64,000 nt of DNA from Thamnidium elegans. Taxonomy: Eukaryota > Mucoromycota > Mucoromycetes > Mucorales > Mucoraceae. The translations under genes and the position numbers were made by a program. A model generated the notes under the pieces. That model had not been told where the DNA came from. It searched no databases and saw only the letters and a list, made by a program, of their open reading frames with translations. Of the stretch, positions 11,328 to 20,750 are shown one piece after another (within the stretch, counting starts at the first letter, position 1; each line of letters opens with the position of its first letter). The stretch covers positions 558,001-622,000 of the forward strand of contig JAIXMG010000005.1 in the NCBI GenBank assembly GCA_025201345.1, read 5' to 3'.

Positions 11328-12450
11328 TGTTAGAATTTGGTATGTGGTAGAGTGTTGTTAATCAATCGATAGTGTGGTAAAGTGTAAAATGAGTGTTAGA
11401 ATTTGGGATGTGGTAGAGTAATAAAATAAAAGGTAATAGGTAATAGTAAGTTTAAGTGAGCACCAGTTCCTGTTTTATAAGTAGAACGACTTAAGTAAAT
11501 AAAGAAAATAAAGGGTTTTGGTAAAAAGTACAATGGAAGGTAAGATCCAAGGGAATTCAGGAACAAAATAAAATATAAAGTAAAGGTAAAAATAAAAGAG
11601 CTGATTTAAAGGTCTTTTATAAGTTAAGAGAAGTATAAGATAAAGTTGTTTACAAAATGTGAATTGAATTTTTATTAGAGTATGATTTTTTGATGGTTAT
11701 TTATATTATTTTAGATTATTACAAAAAAGGTATTATTTTAAGTTAAAGTTTAAAAGACAATCCTTGTTAAGGAGGATCCTCTTCAACGAGCGTCCTTCTT
11801 GGATTTGTGACACCACAAAAATTGTAAGTCACTATGTAACATGAGTATAATAAGGTAATAGTAAGAAAAGTGAGCACCAGTTCCTGTTTTATAAATAGAA
11901 CGACTTAAGTAATAAAGTAGAATAAAAGATTTAGGTAAAAATACAATGGAAAGTAAGATCCAAGGGAATTCAAGTACAAAATAAAATAAAGGAATAAAGA
12001 TAAAATAAAAGAGCTTGCTTTTAAAGATCTTTTATAAAATAAGGGAAGTATAAGATTAAATTGTTTACAAAAAGTGAATTATATTTTATTAAATAAAAGT
12101 TGAAGGTATTTATATCATTTTTAGTTTTCTTAATTAGGTTTTTAAATTTATAACAACCATGGAGGTTTGATTTCTTGTGTTAGGACAACAAGGACGATCC
12201 TTGTTAACATTATTTTATCAGAAAGAGGTAGTTTGTGTAACAAGGTAATAGGTAATAATAAGTTTAAGTGAGCATTAGTTCCTGTTTTATAAGTAGAACG
12301 ACAATTAAAGTAAATAAGGGGTTTTGGATAAAAAGTACAATGGAGAGTAATTTTACAAAATGTCTTTTATTTATCCCCGTAACACTAAATCAAGAACGAT
12401 GCTCCTTGAAGAGGATTCTCTTTGACGAGGATGGTTGTAAACTTTTAGTA
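11328..12450 (+). repeat. Stacked copies of a tRNA-linked LTR-like repeat
   Basis: Starting 65 bp after tRNA-Arg, the unit TGTTAGAATTTGG..TGTGGTAGAG begins at 11328 and again at 11394. The diagnostic core (gtgagcaccagttcctg, then a ttataagtagaacgac-like block and tacaatggaa) occurs three times, near 11457, 11870 and 12268, roughly 400 bp apart. Copies are diverged. There is no ORF inside. The TGTTA start, TATA-like core and CA-rich ends fit solo LTRs, but no internal coding domain is present in the window. Confidence 0.6.
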
Positions 12451-12724
12451 ATAAGCTAAAGTAATATAAATAGCCCGCTAAAAATATAATCTAATAATGT
12501 ACTGATTAACAGCACAATGTTTAAAGACTGAAAAGAAGGCATATAATTTTTAGCAGCCATACTATTCTTTTTTTTTTAGGTAACCACCGTTTATTTTAAG
12601 TGAGAGAGGGGTTTTCCTAATAAAGTAATGTTTTTATTTTCCTCTGCATTAAAAAAGAGGAACAAAAAAAAAGGAACGGGAACAACACACTTTCTTCTTT
12701 TTACACATATAAAAAAAAAAAAAA

Positions 12725-13710
12725 ATGATTTTTAACGAGAATTTAGAAAGAAGAGTTGTAGATAGTAACCCATTTAACCGAAAATTTTGTGCGTGTATGT
12801 CACTAAGAGCAGGATGTGCTCTTGCCTGTACGATATGGCTTGTAAATAGTTTTATTATATATGTATATGTATTGATATAAAAGTGCTAAATATATATATA
12901 TATATGTGTATATATTAGGGTGTAAATACATACTTTGCGACAGTATCATTTCTAGGATATACCCGTAAGTTTATTTTTTCTTGATTAATAAATAAAAGAT
13001 ACTAATATATATATTTATATCAATCAGCTATATTTTCATTTTTAAATAGACCTGCGTTAATCGTGTTGGGATCATTATCCATTGTATTTGCACTTGTCTC
13101 ACTCTTGATTTTATTTGGTTTATTTGTTGTAATGTGCCAAGGTCAAATCAGAAAATAAGGCCATTTTCTAACATGTTTTTTAAAAATTAGGATACGGCAG
13201 TATACCTTGAGTCAGGTGTCCTGTTTTTATTTTTTATTGTTCCAGTTTACTTGTTGGATATAATTGCCAATATATTTATTTTTGGAATTCAAAAACCATT
13301 GTATATGGATTGGTGTTTAGATAGATCTAAAGGTATTTCCAACGAAATTATAATGATTGTATCGGAAGCATCAACAGGTTCAGTGCAAGTAGATCCAACT
13401 AATGTTACATCCTTGGATACATATAATTGTCAAAAACTATGGGAAGATGAACTCAAGTTTTCTCTAGCGATTTTTATCACAATGACCATATGTTATGTAA
13501 GCATTGAAAGAGAAACTTTTTTTGACGGTAGAATTAACCCTTTTTTTTTCTGGATAGATTTATTGGGCTCTTTGCGTACTTCATTACTACCAAAAACTTC
13601 GTAATCTGTTACCACAACAGCCTATTTACACAGGATTTATGAATTATGCACCTACACGGTTCATACCAGGATACCATTATAATAATCACCCTCTTCCATC
13701 CAACGTTTAG
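12725..13710 (+). CDS. Four-pass membrane protein, 5 exons, 240 aa, unknown function
   Basis: Exons 12725-12841, 12919-12964, 13028-13128, 13191-13496 and 13558-13710 join in frame. The third exon needs the acceptor ATCAG at 13027 rather than the later AAATAG, which would create a stop. Hydrophobic segments: about aa 25-55 (LRAGCALACTIWL to VSFLGY), 65-90 (LIVLGSLSIVFALVSLLILF), 95-120 (FLFFIVPVYLLDIIANIFIF) and 155-180 (LKFSLAIFITMTICYIYWAL). Short loops and a soluble NH2 tail suggest a tetraspan/MARVEL-like topology. The C-terminal tail is Pro/Tyr/Asn-rich. It is convergent with TIM10, with 161 bp between stops. I do not recognise the family. Confidence 0.75.
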
Positions 13711-13871
13711 AATAAGAATAAGAAAAAGTTGATTAGATAGCAAAGTACTTTTTTTAAATATAAAGTTTTTATTTTAATATAATACAATGGCGGAGGGAAA
13801 AAAATGTATATATGTCGTAGTTGTTGAGTTTGTAGGTGGAGGTTTATGGTATTTCTATTATTACTACTTTT

Positions 13872-14245
13872 TTAAAGAGAATCGGGTGAGAAGCTGTCAT
13901 TGTTGTTGTTGTTGTTGTTGGTAGGCTCAGCTAAAGGAGACATGTGCTTCATTCTTTCTCCCATTATTGTTTGTATCGACATGTATTTTGCAACGCAACG
14001 ATCAATACATTTTTGTTCGCCTTTGTTCAAGTCAGGTTCGTGATAGTGGTTGGGAATACACTTGTCTTGACAAGCGTTCATAATTCTATATTTGTTTTTG
14101 TTTTAGATTAAGCTCAAAACATATATGTATATATATGTATACCTTACCTGTTGAACATTCCCATGAAAACATCTACTTGCTGTTCAGCTTGTTTCAAATG
14201 CTCTGGGTTCACATACGTTTGAGAAAAACTACCCCAGCTACTCAT
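13872..14245 (-). CDS. TIM10: Mitochondrial intermembrane-space chaperone Tim10, 2 exons, 103 aa
   Basis: Exons 14245-14148 and 14085-13872. Small Tim proteins form Tim9-Tim10 hexamers that escort hydrophobic precursors across the intermembrane space to the TIM22 and SAM machineries. The twin CX3C signature is complete: C38-x3-C42 and C59-x3-C63, 16 residues apart, in the contexts NACQDKCIPNHYHEPDL and KCIDRCVAKY, which are Tim10-like rather than Tim9-like. The C-terminus carries a poly-Asn run (about aa 88-94) and is slightly longer than usual. An in-frame upstream ATG exists, but the one at 14245 gives the normal N-terminus. Confidence 0.93.
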
Positions 14246-15090
14246 ATTGATAATAGTTAATAAAAAAAAGTAAAAAAAAATCATTTTCTTTTTTTTTTCG
14301 CCCAGGTAAAGCTTTTTTAAAATGTGACTATTATTGAGCCAGGGGTTACTGAGTTTCCCCATTGCCTAAGAAAAACTAAAACGTCAGTGCTTTCTACAAG
14401 AAAAAGATATGAATCTATACTCTTTAAAAATATGTAGCATAGCAACGTAGACAGCATAGAAGTATAGATGACATAGCAATGCGAGTATCGTAGCTACATA
14501 AGTAATATAGCAACGTAGATAACAATCATGGTAAATTATATTTAATTTGGGTTTACGGGTAGGTTTTTATTTTATTTTTTTACTTATGCAAATTGTTCCT
14601 TTCCTTAATATATATCTCCCAAAAATAAAGTTATACTTTTTTTCGGAATATGAGAAAAATAAACACAGTAGTAAAAAGGAGATTTGATCTGGTATTGTAC
14701 TTTATTGTTTTATGTAAATATATACACGAAAAAGTTCTATTGTTTTTATATATCAAAAATATACCAAAAAAAAGTATATATTTATATATACATATATTAA
14801 CGCCAGCGTTTTCTTTTTTTAGATTCAATTCATTCTATATCGTCAGTTGCAGTTCATCATCATCAAATACAATTTTTGATTTAATATTTCTTTTTTGATT
14901 GGATAAAGGTTGTTTAAACGGTATTTTGATTCGACAGACATGACCTCACGAGGGGGGGGGGGCGCCAATGAGGGTTGTACCGAAATAAATAACGAGAAAA
15001 AAAAGGAAGAAAACAAAGAAAAATATAATAAAAGAAGTAGAAAAAGAAAGATAAGGTAGAGAGATAATAATAATAAAGAAAGAGAGACTC
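14246..15090. other. Intergenic with short direct repeats
   Basis: Upstream of TIM10 the 13-mer atagcaacgtaga occurs at about 14439 and 14507, with degenerate relatives between. A G10 tract lies at 14953-14962. The purine-rich run 14997-15090 is on the 3' side of the cyclin gene. No gene seen. Confidence 0.4.
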
Positions 15091-15937
15091 TTATGCGATA
15101 TAGGGTATTGATTCATCCAGTAATAGTGTATCAAAATGATCTTTTGTAATTTCTTCTTCTAATTTCAAGTCGTCACTATCCAAAGAATTTGTTTTAATTG
15201 TTGGTTTTGTTGTTGATTCTACTTCATTATTAGCCTCAGTACTGCTTCTTCGTCGTTTTTTGTTTATCGCTTTTATATCCTCTTCGTCTGATATAACCCT
15301 TTCATAACAGGGGTGTTGTTCTACCAAATTAGCATAATATTGTTGTAATATAGGTCCAGTAGAAGCAAGGTGCCAATCAATTAGCGACAAAAATTCTAAT
15401 TCTAGTGCATTTATTTCTTGTGTTGATATACCTCCAACTTTTGCGTAATGAGAATTAGTACAATAAGAATCACATAATGCCTTGGATGATACCGTCACTG
15501 CAGTAATAAGAAATCGATGCACTGTCAATGAAGACACAGTAAAATGTGGATGCAATTCACATACACGATCAATATATATCAATAAAATCAGTAAACATGA
15601 TTTTTCAACTGATGTATATTTCACTATTCGCCGTAAATAGTCACTGAGCGATATATTTGGTGGCGTTCGTGAATGAAAACGCGTAAGGTTGCTCGGTGTT
15701 AACGGTATAAGATCGTTGTGTGTAATAAGTCTCCCCAACATGTCAGCTAAGTTAAGTAAATAAAACCCGTTTAATTTATTTAACATCATCTTGTTTTAAT
15801 TACAATTATTATTATTATAATTATTATTATCCATTACCAATCATGTGTGTCAAGTAATTAATGTCTACTGCATAAAAGTATTCGGGAACTTGAATCAAAG
15901 TAGTGGCTTCCGCTGATTCTGCTGCAGGTGGATCCAT
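15091..15937 (-). CDS. PHO80/Pcl-type cyclin, 2 exons, 251 aa
   Basis: Exons 15937-15838 and 15746-15091. The first exon (MDPPAAESAEATTLIQVPEY) is found by splicing from a GTAATG donor to CTTAG. This restores the cyclin start YFYAVDINYLTHMIADMLGR; the longer ORF beginning at 15789 would miss it. The cyclin box runs to about aa 165 and includes YLRRIVKYTSVEKSCLLILL, SSKALCDSYCTNSHYAKVGG and LELEFLSLIDWHL, typical of PHO80-like cyclins that partner Pho85-type CDKs. Such cyclins act in phosphate, glycogen or stress signalling; the specific branch cannot be assigned. The C-terminal 75 residues are acidic and Ser/Thr-rich with a KKRRRSS nuclear-type cluster. Confidence 0.88.
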
Positions 15938-16690
15938 GACATTAATTATTTTTTTATTTTTACTTTTATTAGGTAGGGAAAGCTGTAACAATAAAAAAAA
16001 ACGGTTCTTTTTTCCTACTTGTTCGGATGTTAAAATACATCTAGCCTTCCATTTTTAGGGGGCTGTGAGATAAAAAAAAAATAGATGCAACTGAAAAAGA
16101 AAAAAAAAAGAGCTCATGTTGACATAACCATGGATACACATTATCAATGCTTTACAATTTGAATTAGTATATATTAAACTTTTTTTTTATTTATTATTTC
16201 ATCAAAATTTGTTCCTGTAAAAAAAACATTGTTAAGTAAATGTTCCGTGTTGCCGGATCGCAAGCTGAGTAATGCGGCCTACACATTCAAACAGAGATTG
16301 ATCGGGGAAAAATATTCTTTTGGTGGCACATTTTTTAGTTGCCTAGTAGCCGAATTATGGTATATTTATCTTGCCTATCAAAATGATACAATTTATCTTT
16401 TTACTTGATTCAAGTCCTTTCGTGTATGGAGCTATTCCATATTAAATGTAACCAACCACTTTTTTGTATGATATAAATCAATTTACGGAGTATTTTCTAA
16501 AAAAGATATCCTTGCTATGTAGACACGTAAAAAAAGATTCTTGAAGTTTATTATAAACATTCGGCGATCTAAACTATTTTCAATTAACGCGGGATTTTTA
16601 TTTTTTACTTGCAAAAAAACTTGTATCGAAAATATATGCAGGTGTAAATTATTATAACAAATATTCCTTTTTTAGTACAATTATTCCCCC
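15938..16690. other. Intergenic
   Basis: Cyclin promoter side and 3' side of the HAD gene. A less AT-rich block at 16240-16380 has no sustained frame on either strand. Nothing else seen. Confidence 0.4.
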
Positions 16691-17746
16691 TTAATACTTG
16701 AGTAGCTTCATAAGGTAAGTCGGTTCCTGACTACCAAATTCTTTGCACAGTTTCCTAACACGAGATTTTAATTCTTCATCATCTTTAGCATCCTTTAACT
16801 CTTCCCAATGTACACCACCAAGAATCATAACCACATCTAATCCAGCTTCAGTAGCACCTTTAATATCTGTAGCCACATTATCACCAACACAAACAATGCG
16901 CTTTGATGGTTCTTGATCACCTTGCTTGATCGAACTTTTTGCCTTGTTTTCAATCAAATAATCATAGATGCTTTTAAATGGCTTACCAAAATATAATACT
17001 TGACCACCCATTTCTTCATACATTTTACCTACATACCCAGGGCAAATAAGTAACTTTGTATTTCCTTCTTCGTCTAAACCATTAGGAGCAAACACGTCTG
17101 GGTTAGCACAAATAATAGGAATCTTGTTTTGTAAACATTTTTCTAATAAAGGAGAATAATCGGCACGCACTTGTTCTTCGTTAAATGGATCTACTGGATT
17201 TTCTTCTGGGTATAATCCGCGAATTGAACCTAATAATACAAACTCAATTTCGTCCCAGTTATGAACTCGAGTGATAATAGGCGATAGAGGTAAATAAAGT
17301 GGTTCTTGCCAGTCCGGGTCACCAGCTAAAAAGAACTTGCCTGTCTTCAAGTATTTTTTAGCAAATTGGTCTGGTTCCATAGGTGTGCTCACACCGTTTT
17401 GTAGAGAGGTAGCGTGACAGGCAGCCAATTTTACTTGGCCAGTCTCTAAACTTTCAGCTACGTCCTTTAAGAATAGCTTTGTGAGTACGCCACTTGAAAG
17501 GATCTCTTGGTAACAAGAGTTATCGATATCAAACTTAGTCTTCATATTAATGTCGAGTTTATCTTGAAGTCGTGTGGAATTAGAAAGTAGAATGACATGT
17601 TCGTCATTAGCTTTTAGGTGTTGTAAAGTAGGCTTGGCGAATGGGTATGCTTTGATACCGTCATGAATAACACCGTATATATCGCAGGCGATCGTATCGT
17701 ATTTTATTTGGGTTAGTATTTCTGTAAAATTTTGAACAATTTTCAT
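16691..17746 (-). CDS. HAD-superfamily class IIA hydrolase (TIGR01459-like), single exon, 351 aa
   Basis: Start chosen at MKIVQNFTEILTQIKYDTIA; an in-frame ATG 14 codons upstream would only add a Lys/Phe-rich leader. Motif I is DIYGVIHDG (D22 nucleophile). The usual second Asp of DxD is Tyr here, as in the subfamily whose motif reads DxWGVxHDG. Motif II is the Ser of ILLSNSTR (about aa 60). Motif III is the Lys of FGKPFKSIYDY. Motif IV is VGDNVATDIKGATEAGLD. The class IIA cap lies between motifs II and III. The substrate is unknown; members are presumed phosphatases/hydrolases, and the missing acid/base Asp leaves the activity uncertain. There are no introns, unlike most neighbours. Confidence 0.88.
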   Translation of the reverse strand: MKIVQNFTEILTQIKYDTIACDIYGVIHDGIKAYPFAKPTLQHLKANDEHVILLSNSTRLQDKLDINMKTKFDIDNSCYQEILSSGVLTKLFLKDVAESLETGQVKLAACHATSLQNGVSTPMEPDQFAKKYLKTGKFFLAGDPDWQEPLYLPLSPIITRVHNWDEIEFVLLGSIRGLYPEENPVDPFNEEQVRADYSPLLEKCLQNKIPIICANPDVFAPNGLDEEGNTKLLICPGYVGKMYEEMGGQVLYFGKPFKSIYDYLIENKAKSSIKQGDQEPSKRIVCVGDNVATDIKGATEAGLDVVMILGGVHWEELKDAKDDEELKSRVRKLCKEFGSQEPTYLMKLLKY

Positions 17747-17839
17747 TTTTTTTATTATGAGAGTGAGAGATTTTTTTTTAAAAAACAAAAATGAAACAGT
17801 TTTTGTGTTTAGTTTAAAGTTCTGATTGGGTCCATCTCA

Positions 17840-18060
17840 TCAACATGCCTATTCAATCGGCTATTGAATAAAAATATGTATTTAGGGCAATGGGTTTGCC
17901 GGTATCGGCATGCCTGTTCTGTTCAAAAGACTATTGAATAAAACAAAATATGAATTTGGGACAAAAGAAATTGATAGGAATCGGTTGCGCCTGCTCTGTT
18001 CAATACCTTATTGAACAGGCATACCGATAAGGCATTACCGATTCCTGTCGAATGTGGGAT
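17840..18060. repeat. Tandem/inverted repeat cluster upstream of the HAD gene
   Basis: Units of the type catgcct..ttcaa..ctATTGAATAAA recur, with ends forming inverted repeats. TATCGGCATGCCTGTTC (17903-17919) matches the reverse complement of 18013-18029 at 16 of 17 bases. A 10-bp perfect hairpin with a 3-nt loop (CTGTTCAATA-CCT-TATTGAACAG) spans 17996-18018. The cluster ends about 95 bp upstream of the HAD start codon. Confidence 0.7.
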
Positions 18061-18670
18061 CCGAGCTATTAAAATAGTGAAGATTCAAAATAAAATAAAA
18101 ACAAAAAGATATTAAAAAGTAATCGGCCGCAAAAGAAAGATGATCGTTTTATTAATTAAATAAAAAAGGTATAGGTTTATATAGCTTTTTTATAGCTGAG
18201 TTTAAGTATAATCCTTGTAATGTGCTGTATCATTATAAGTGCTACAGTTTCCTTATAAAACTTCAAGTCGTGCTTATCTAACCTACTCTTCGATCAAGAT
18301 ATGTAATTATGGTCAATCCTTTAATCATTACTCAGTTAACAGCTATTACAGGACGCTGTCGGTAAGGCTTAGTTAAAGTAAATATAAATTAAACATAAAG
18401 GGATAAAGACGCGTGAAATAATCATGTAAATATATATGAGAATATATATTTGTATATGATTGATCACATTATCGATCGCTATTGTCCTTATTTTTTTTAT
18501 CCAATTGCTGGTTAAATAGATATGCCGATGAGTTTTATATTTATAAATTATATAAATTACAACGCTAAGAAACATGAATACATTGTTTGTACATCAACTT
18601 CCTGTTTAAAAAGCATGATTTTCTGACATTTATGCTAAATTAGAATATGATGCTCCAATCATAGTTACTC
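18061..18670. other. Intergenic, AT-rich
   Basis: No gene recognised. CCAAT at 18655-18659 lies 11 bp before the first CACGTG of the tRNA-Asn upstream element. Confidence 0.4.
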
Positions 18671-18698
18671 CACGTGCTAGACGCGTGAATATCACGTG
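18671..18698 (+). promoter_or_regulatory. Displaced triple CACGTG-type upstream element of tRNA-Asn
   Basis: CACGTG (18671), CGCGTG (18682) and CACGTG (18693) sit at exact 11-bp intervals. If the retrotransposon and one target-site copy are removed, the last half-element lies 61 bp before tRNA-Asn, the same distance as at tRNA-Gly. The insertion has moved it about 6.5 kb away. Confidence 0.6.
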
Positions 18699-18754
18699 AG
18701 TTTATCAACATTTAATATTTTTAAAATATATAGTATATTAAAATTTAAAAAATA

Positions 18755-19113
18755 TGTTACGATTACGGTACTTGTTTGTAGAATGGTTAGTTGTTTGAAA
18801 CTGATTGTTCCTTTGAATACGCTGCTCCGAGACTTGTTAAACAGAGTATTTAAGTATTAGTAGTGATAAGTTGTACAATAGATATCCAATTCCTTCTATT
18901 ATATTTCCAATTCAATTCGTTCTTCAAAACTCAGAATATCAAGTTATACAAATTAAAATTACTAAAGAAAAGCTTGTTTTATTAAAATTATACTTCTAAA
19001 AACTATATCTAAAATTATTGTAGTGTATGAAGTCTCCAAAACGTGATAATCACGTGTTGTAACATTTCAGTCTCAGCTTATGATCTTCATTCGATTTTCT
19101 ATACCACGTATCA
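18755..19113 (-). repeat. 3' LTR
   Basis: 359 bp, no difference seen from 24873-25231. It carries AACGTG-ATAAT-CACGTG (19040-19056), the same 11-bp-spaced pair found upstream of the tRNAs. Its first bases, TGA in element orientation, form the integrase stop codon. Confidence 0.95.
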
Positions 19114-20553
19114 TGCACCCACCTCAGAATTAAGATCATTCCTTTCAGCATTAGCGGTCCTCCTTTCGATCCAGGATTTAAATAACTCTTCATTTATCTT
19201 CTTTTGTACATCTGGTATCATAGAATTTTTACAATGATAAGGTATCAAATGGTCACTATTTACTGATCCTTCTAATCTTCTTGCATTTGGTCCTACTAAA
19301 TGATACGTTCCAGATTCATTCACTTTTTTAACAGTCATGGGCCCGATCCATCTATCAGCGAATTTGTTCTCAGGATACTGGTCTCTCATAAGCACTTGTT
19401 CTCCTACTTGATATTGTTTCTTAAGTTGAACAGTCAAATTGTATCTTTCTCGTTGTTTATTTTTCTTTTCGTTAGAAGCATCTCGAGCAATCTTCCTTAC
19501 TTCTTCTAATTGTGAAATCACGTATTCAACGCGTTTGTTTACTTCTTCTTCATATTCACCTTCGACATAATCTTCTCTAGGACATGTCCATAGGCTTGGC
19601 GTTCTCATTTCTTGGCCATATAACAAGTAGCTTGGAGTAAAACCAGTTGATTCACTTTTCATGCTTCTCATAGCCATAAGTGCACTCGGTAATGATAAAT
19701 CCCAATTCTCTACATTATCTTGTGTATCTTTCGTTATTTTTGATATTATTTGCACTAACGTTTGATTTGTTCTTTCTACTAGACCGTTTGTTTGGGGCCT
19801 GAAGGCTGAAGTTGTTACATGTCTACAGTTCATTTGTTTCAGAAACGATTTAAAGTATCTTGAAGTAAAGTTAGACCCTCTATCACTTAGCATATACTTA
19901 GGTACACCATGATGTTGCAATATCTCGGTCACTAAGAAATCTACAGTAGTTTCTTCATCGACCCTTTTAACTGCCTTTGCTATGGGCCACCTAGTTAGAT
20001 AATCAACCGCTACTAAAATCATACGATTTCCTTGCTTTGATGGAATAACCGGTCCGACAGCATCAATACCTATCATATAAAAAGGAACGCTAGGAGTCAT
20101 GATTGGTTTACTAGGTACAGTTCTTCTTGCTGGTTTCTTTTTACGGAATTGACATATGTCACAATTTTTAACGACTTCTTTAACTGTATCATATAACTTA
20201 TTAGGAGAATAATATTTTGATTTAACTTTATACCAAGTGTTATTAATTCCCATGTGTCCTTCACTATGTACGAACTTGATTATTTCTTCTATATTTCCTT
20301 CGTGCAATACTTCTAAGGGTTCATCTTCAGGGTTAGCAGGTCTTGTATATAGTATTCCTTTGAACAACTTGTATTTCTTGGACATTTCGATTAATTTGGA
20401 TTTGAATTTTTCGGTTGAATTTAACGGATAAGTCTTATGGATCTTTAGTTGTGTGATAGCTACGTATGTTGGATAATCCATGTCGTTATATTTTCTTCTT
20501 GTTGTATAAATTGTGCTTGTGTTGATCGATATTAATATTATTGTTGTCTGCAT
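19111..20553 (-). CDS. Retrotransposon integrase ORF (480 aa)
   Basis: Contains an H2C2 zinc-binding N-terminal region (H..H then CDICQFRKKKPARR), the DDE core with GIDAVGPVIPSKQGNRMI, LSDRGSNFTSRYFKSFL and FRPQTNGLVERTNQTL, and a C-terminal GPY/F-like module (FADRWIGPMTVKKVNESGTY). No chromodomain follows. The last codons run to the exact LTR edge, where TGA of the LTR terminus ends translation, so the plus-strand primer tract (GAGGTGGGTG region) is inside coding sequence. The frame is separate from the RT/RNase H ORF: a TAA, a 54-A run and stops in all frames lie between. The listed ATG may not be the true start; the conserved part begins near YPTYVAITQLKI. Confidence 0.9.
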   Translation of the reverse strand: MQTTIILISINTSTIYTTRRKYNDMDYPTYVAITQLKIHKTYPLNSTEKFKSKLIEMSKKYKLFKGILYTRPANPEDEPLEVLHEGNIEEIIKFVHSEGHMGINNTWYKVKSKYYSPNKLYDTVKEVVKNCDICQFRKKKPARRTVPSKPIMTPSVPFYMIGIDAVGPVIPSKQGNRMILVAVDYLTRWPIAKAVKRVDEETTVDFLVTEILQHHGVPKYMLSDRGSNFTSRYFKSFLKQMNCRHVTTSAFRPQTNGLVERTNQTLVQIISKITKDTQDNVENWDLSLPSALMAMRSMKSESTGFTPSYLLYGQEMRTPSLWTCPREDYVEGEYEEEVNKRVEYVISQLEEVRKIARDASNEKKNKQRERYNLTVQLKKQYQVGEQVLMRDQYPENKFADRWIGPMTVKKVNESGTYHLVGPNARRLEGSVNSDHLIPYHCKNSMIPDVQKKINEELFKSWIERRTANAERNDLNSEVGA

Positions 20554-20690
20554 GTATTGTTGGAATTAGTTGTTGTCGATGTTTTATGCCATCTCTGGCA
20601 GGTCTTTTTCGATGTTTAACGTCATCTCGGACCTTTCTAAATAATTGTGAGTCTATTTTATATATATTTTTTTTTTGTTTTTATTCTATT

Positions 20691-20693
<3 letters not shown>

Positions 20694-20747
<54 letters not shown>
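20694..20747. repeat. Homopolymer of 54 T (A on the element strand)
   Basis: An uninterrupted T54 lies immediately after the RT/RNase H stop codon in element orientation. It is the longest homopolymer in the window. Its exact length is likely unreliable in any assembly. Confidence 0.9.
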
Positions 20748-20750
<3 letters not shown>

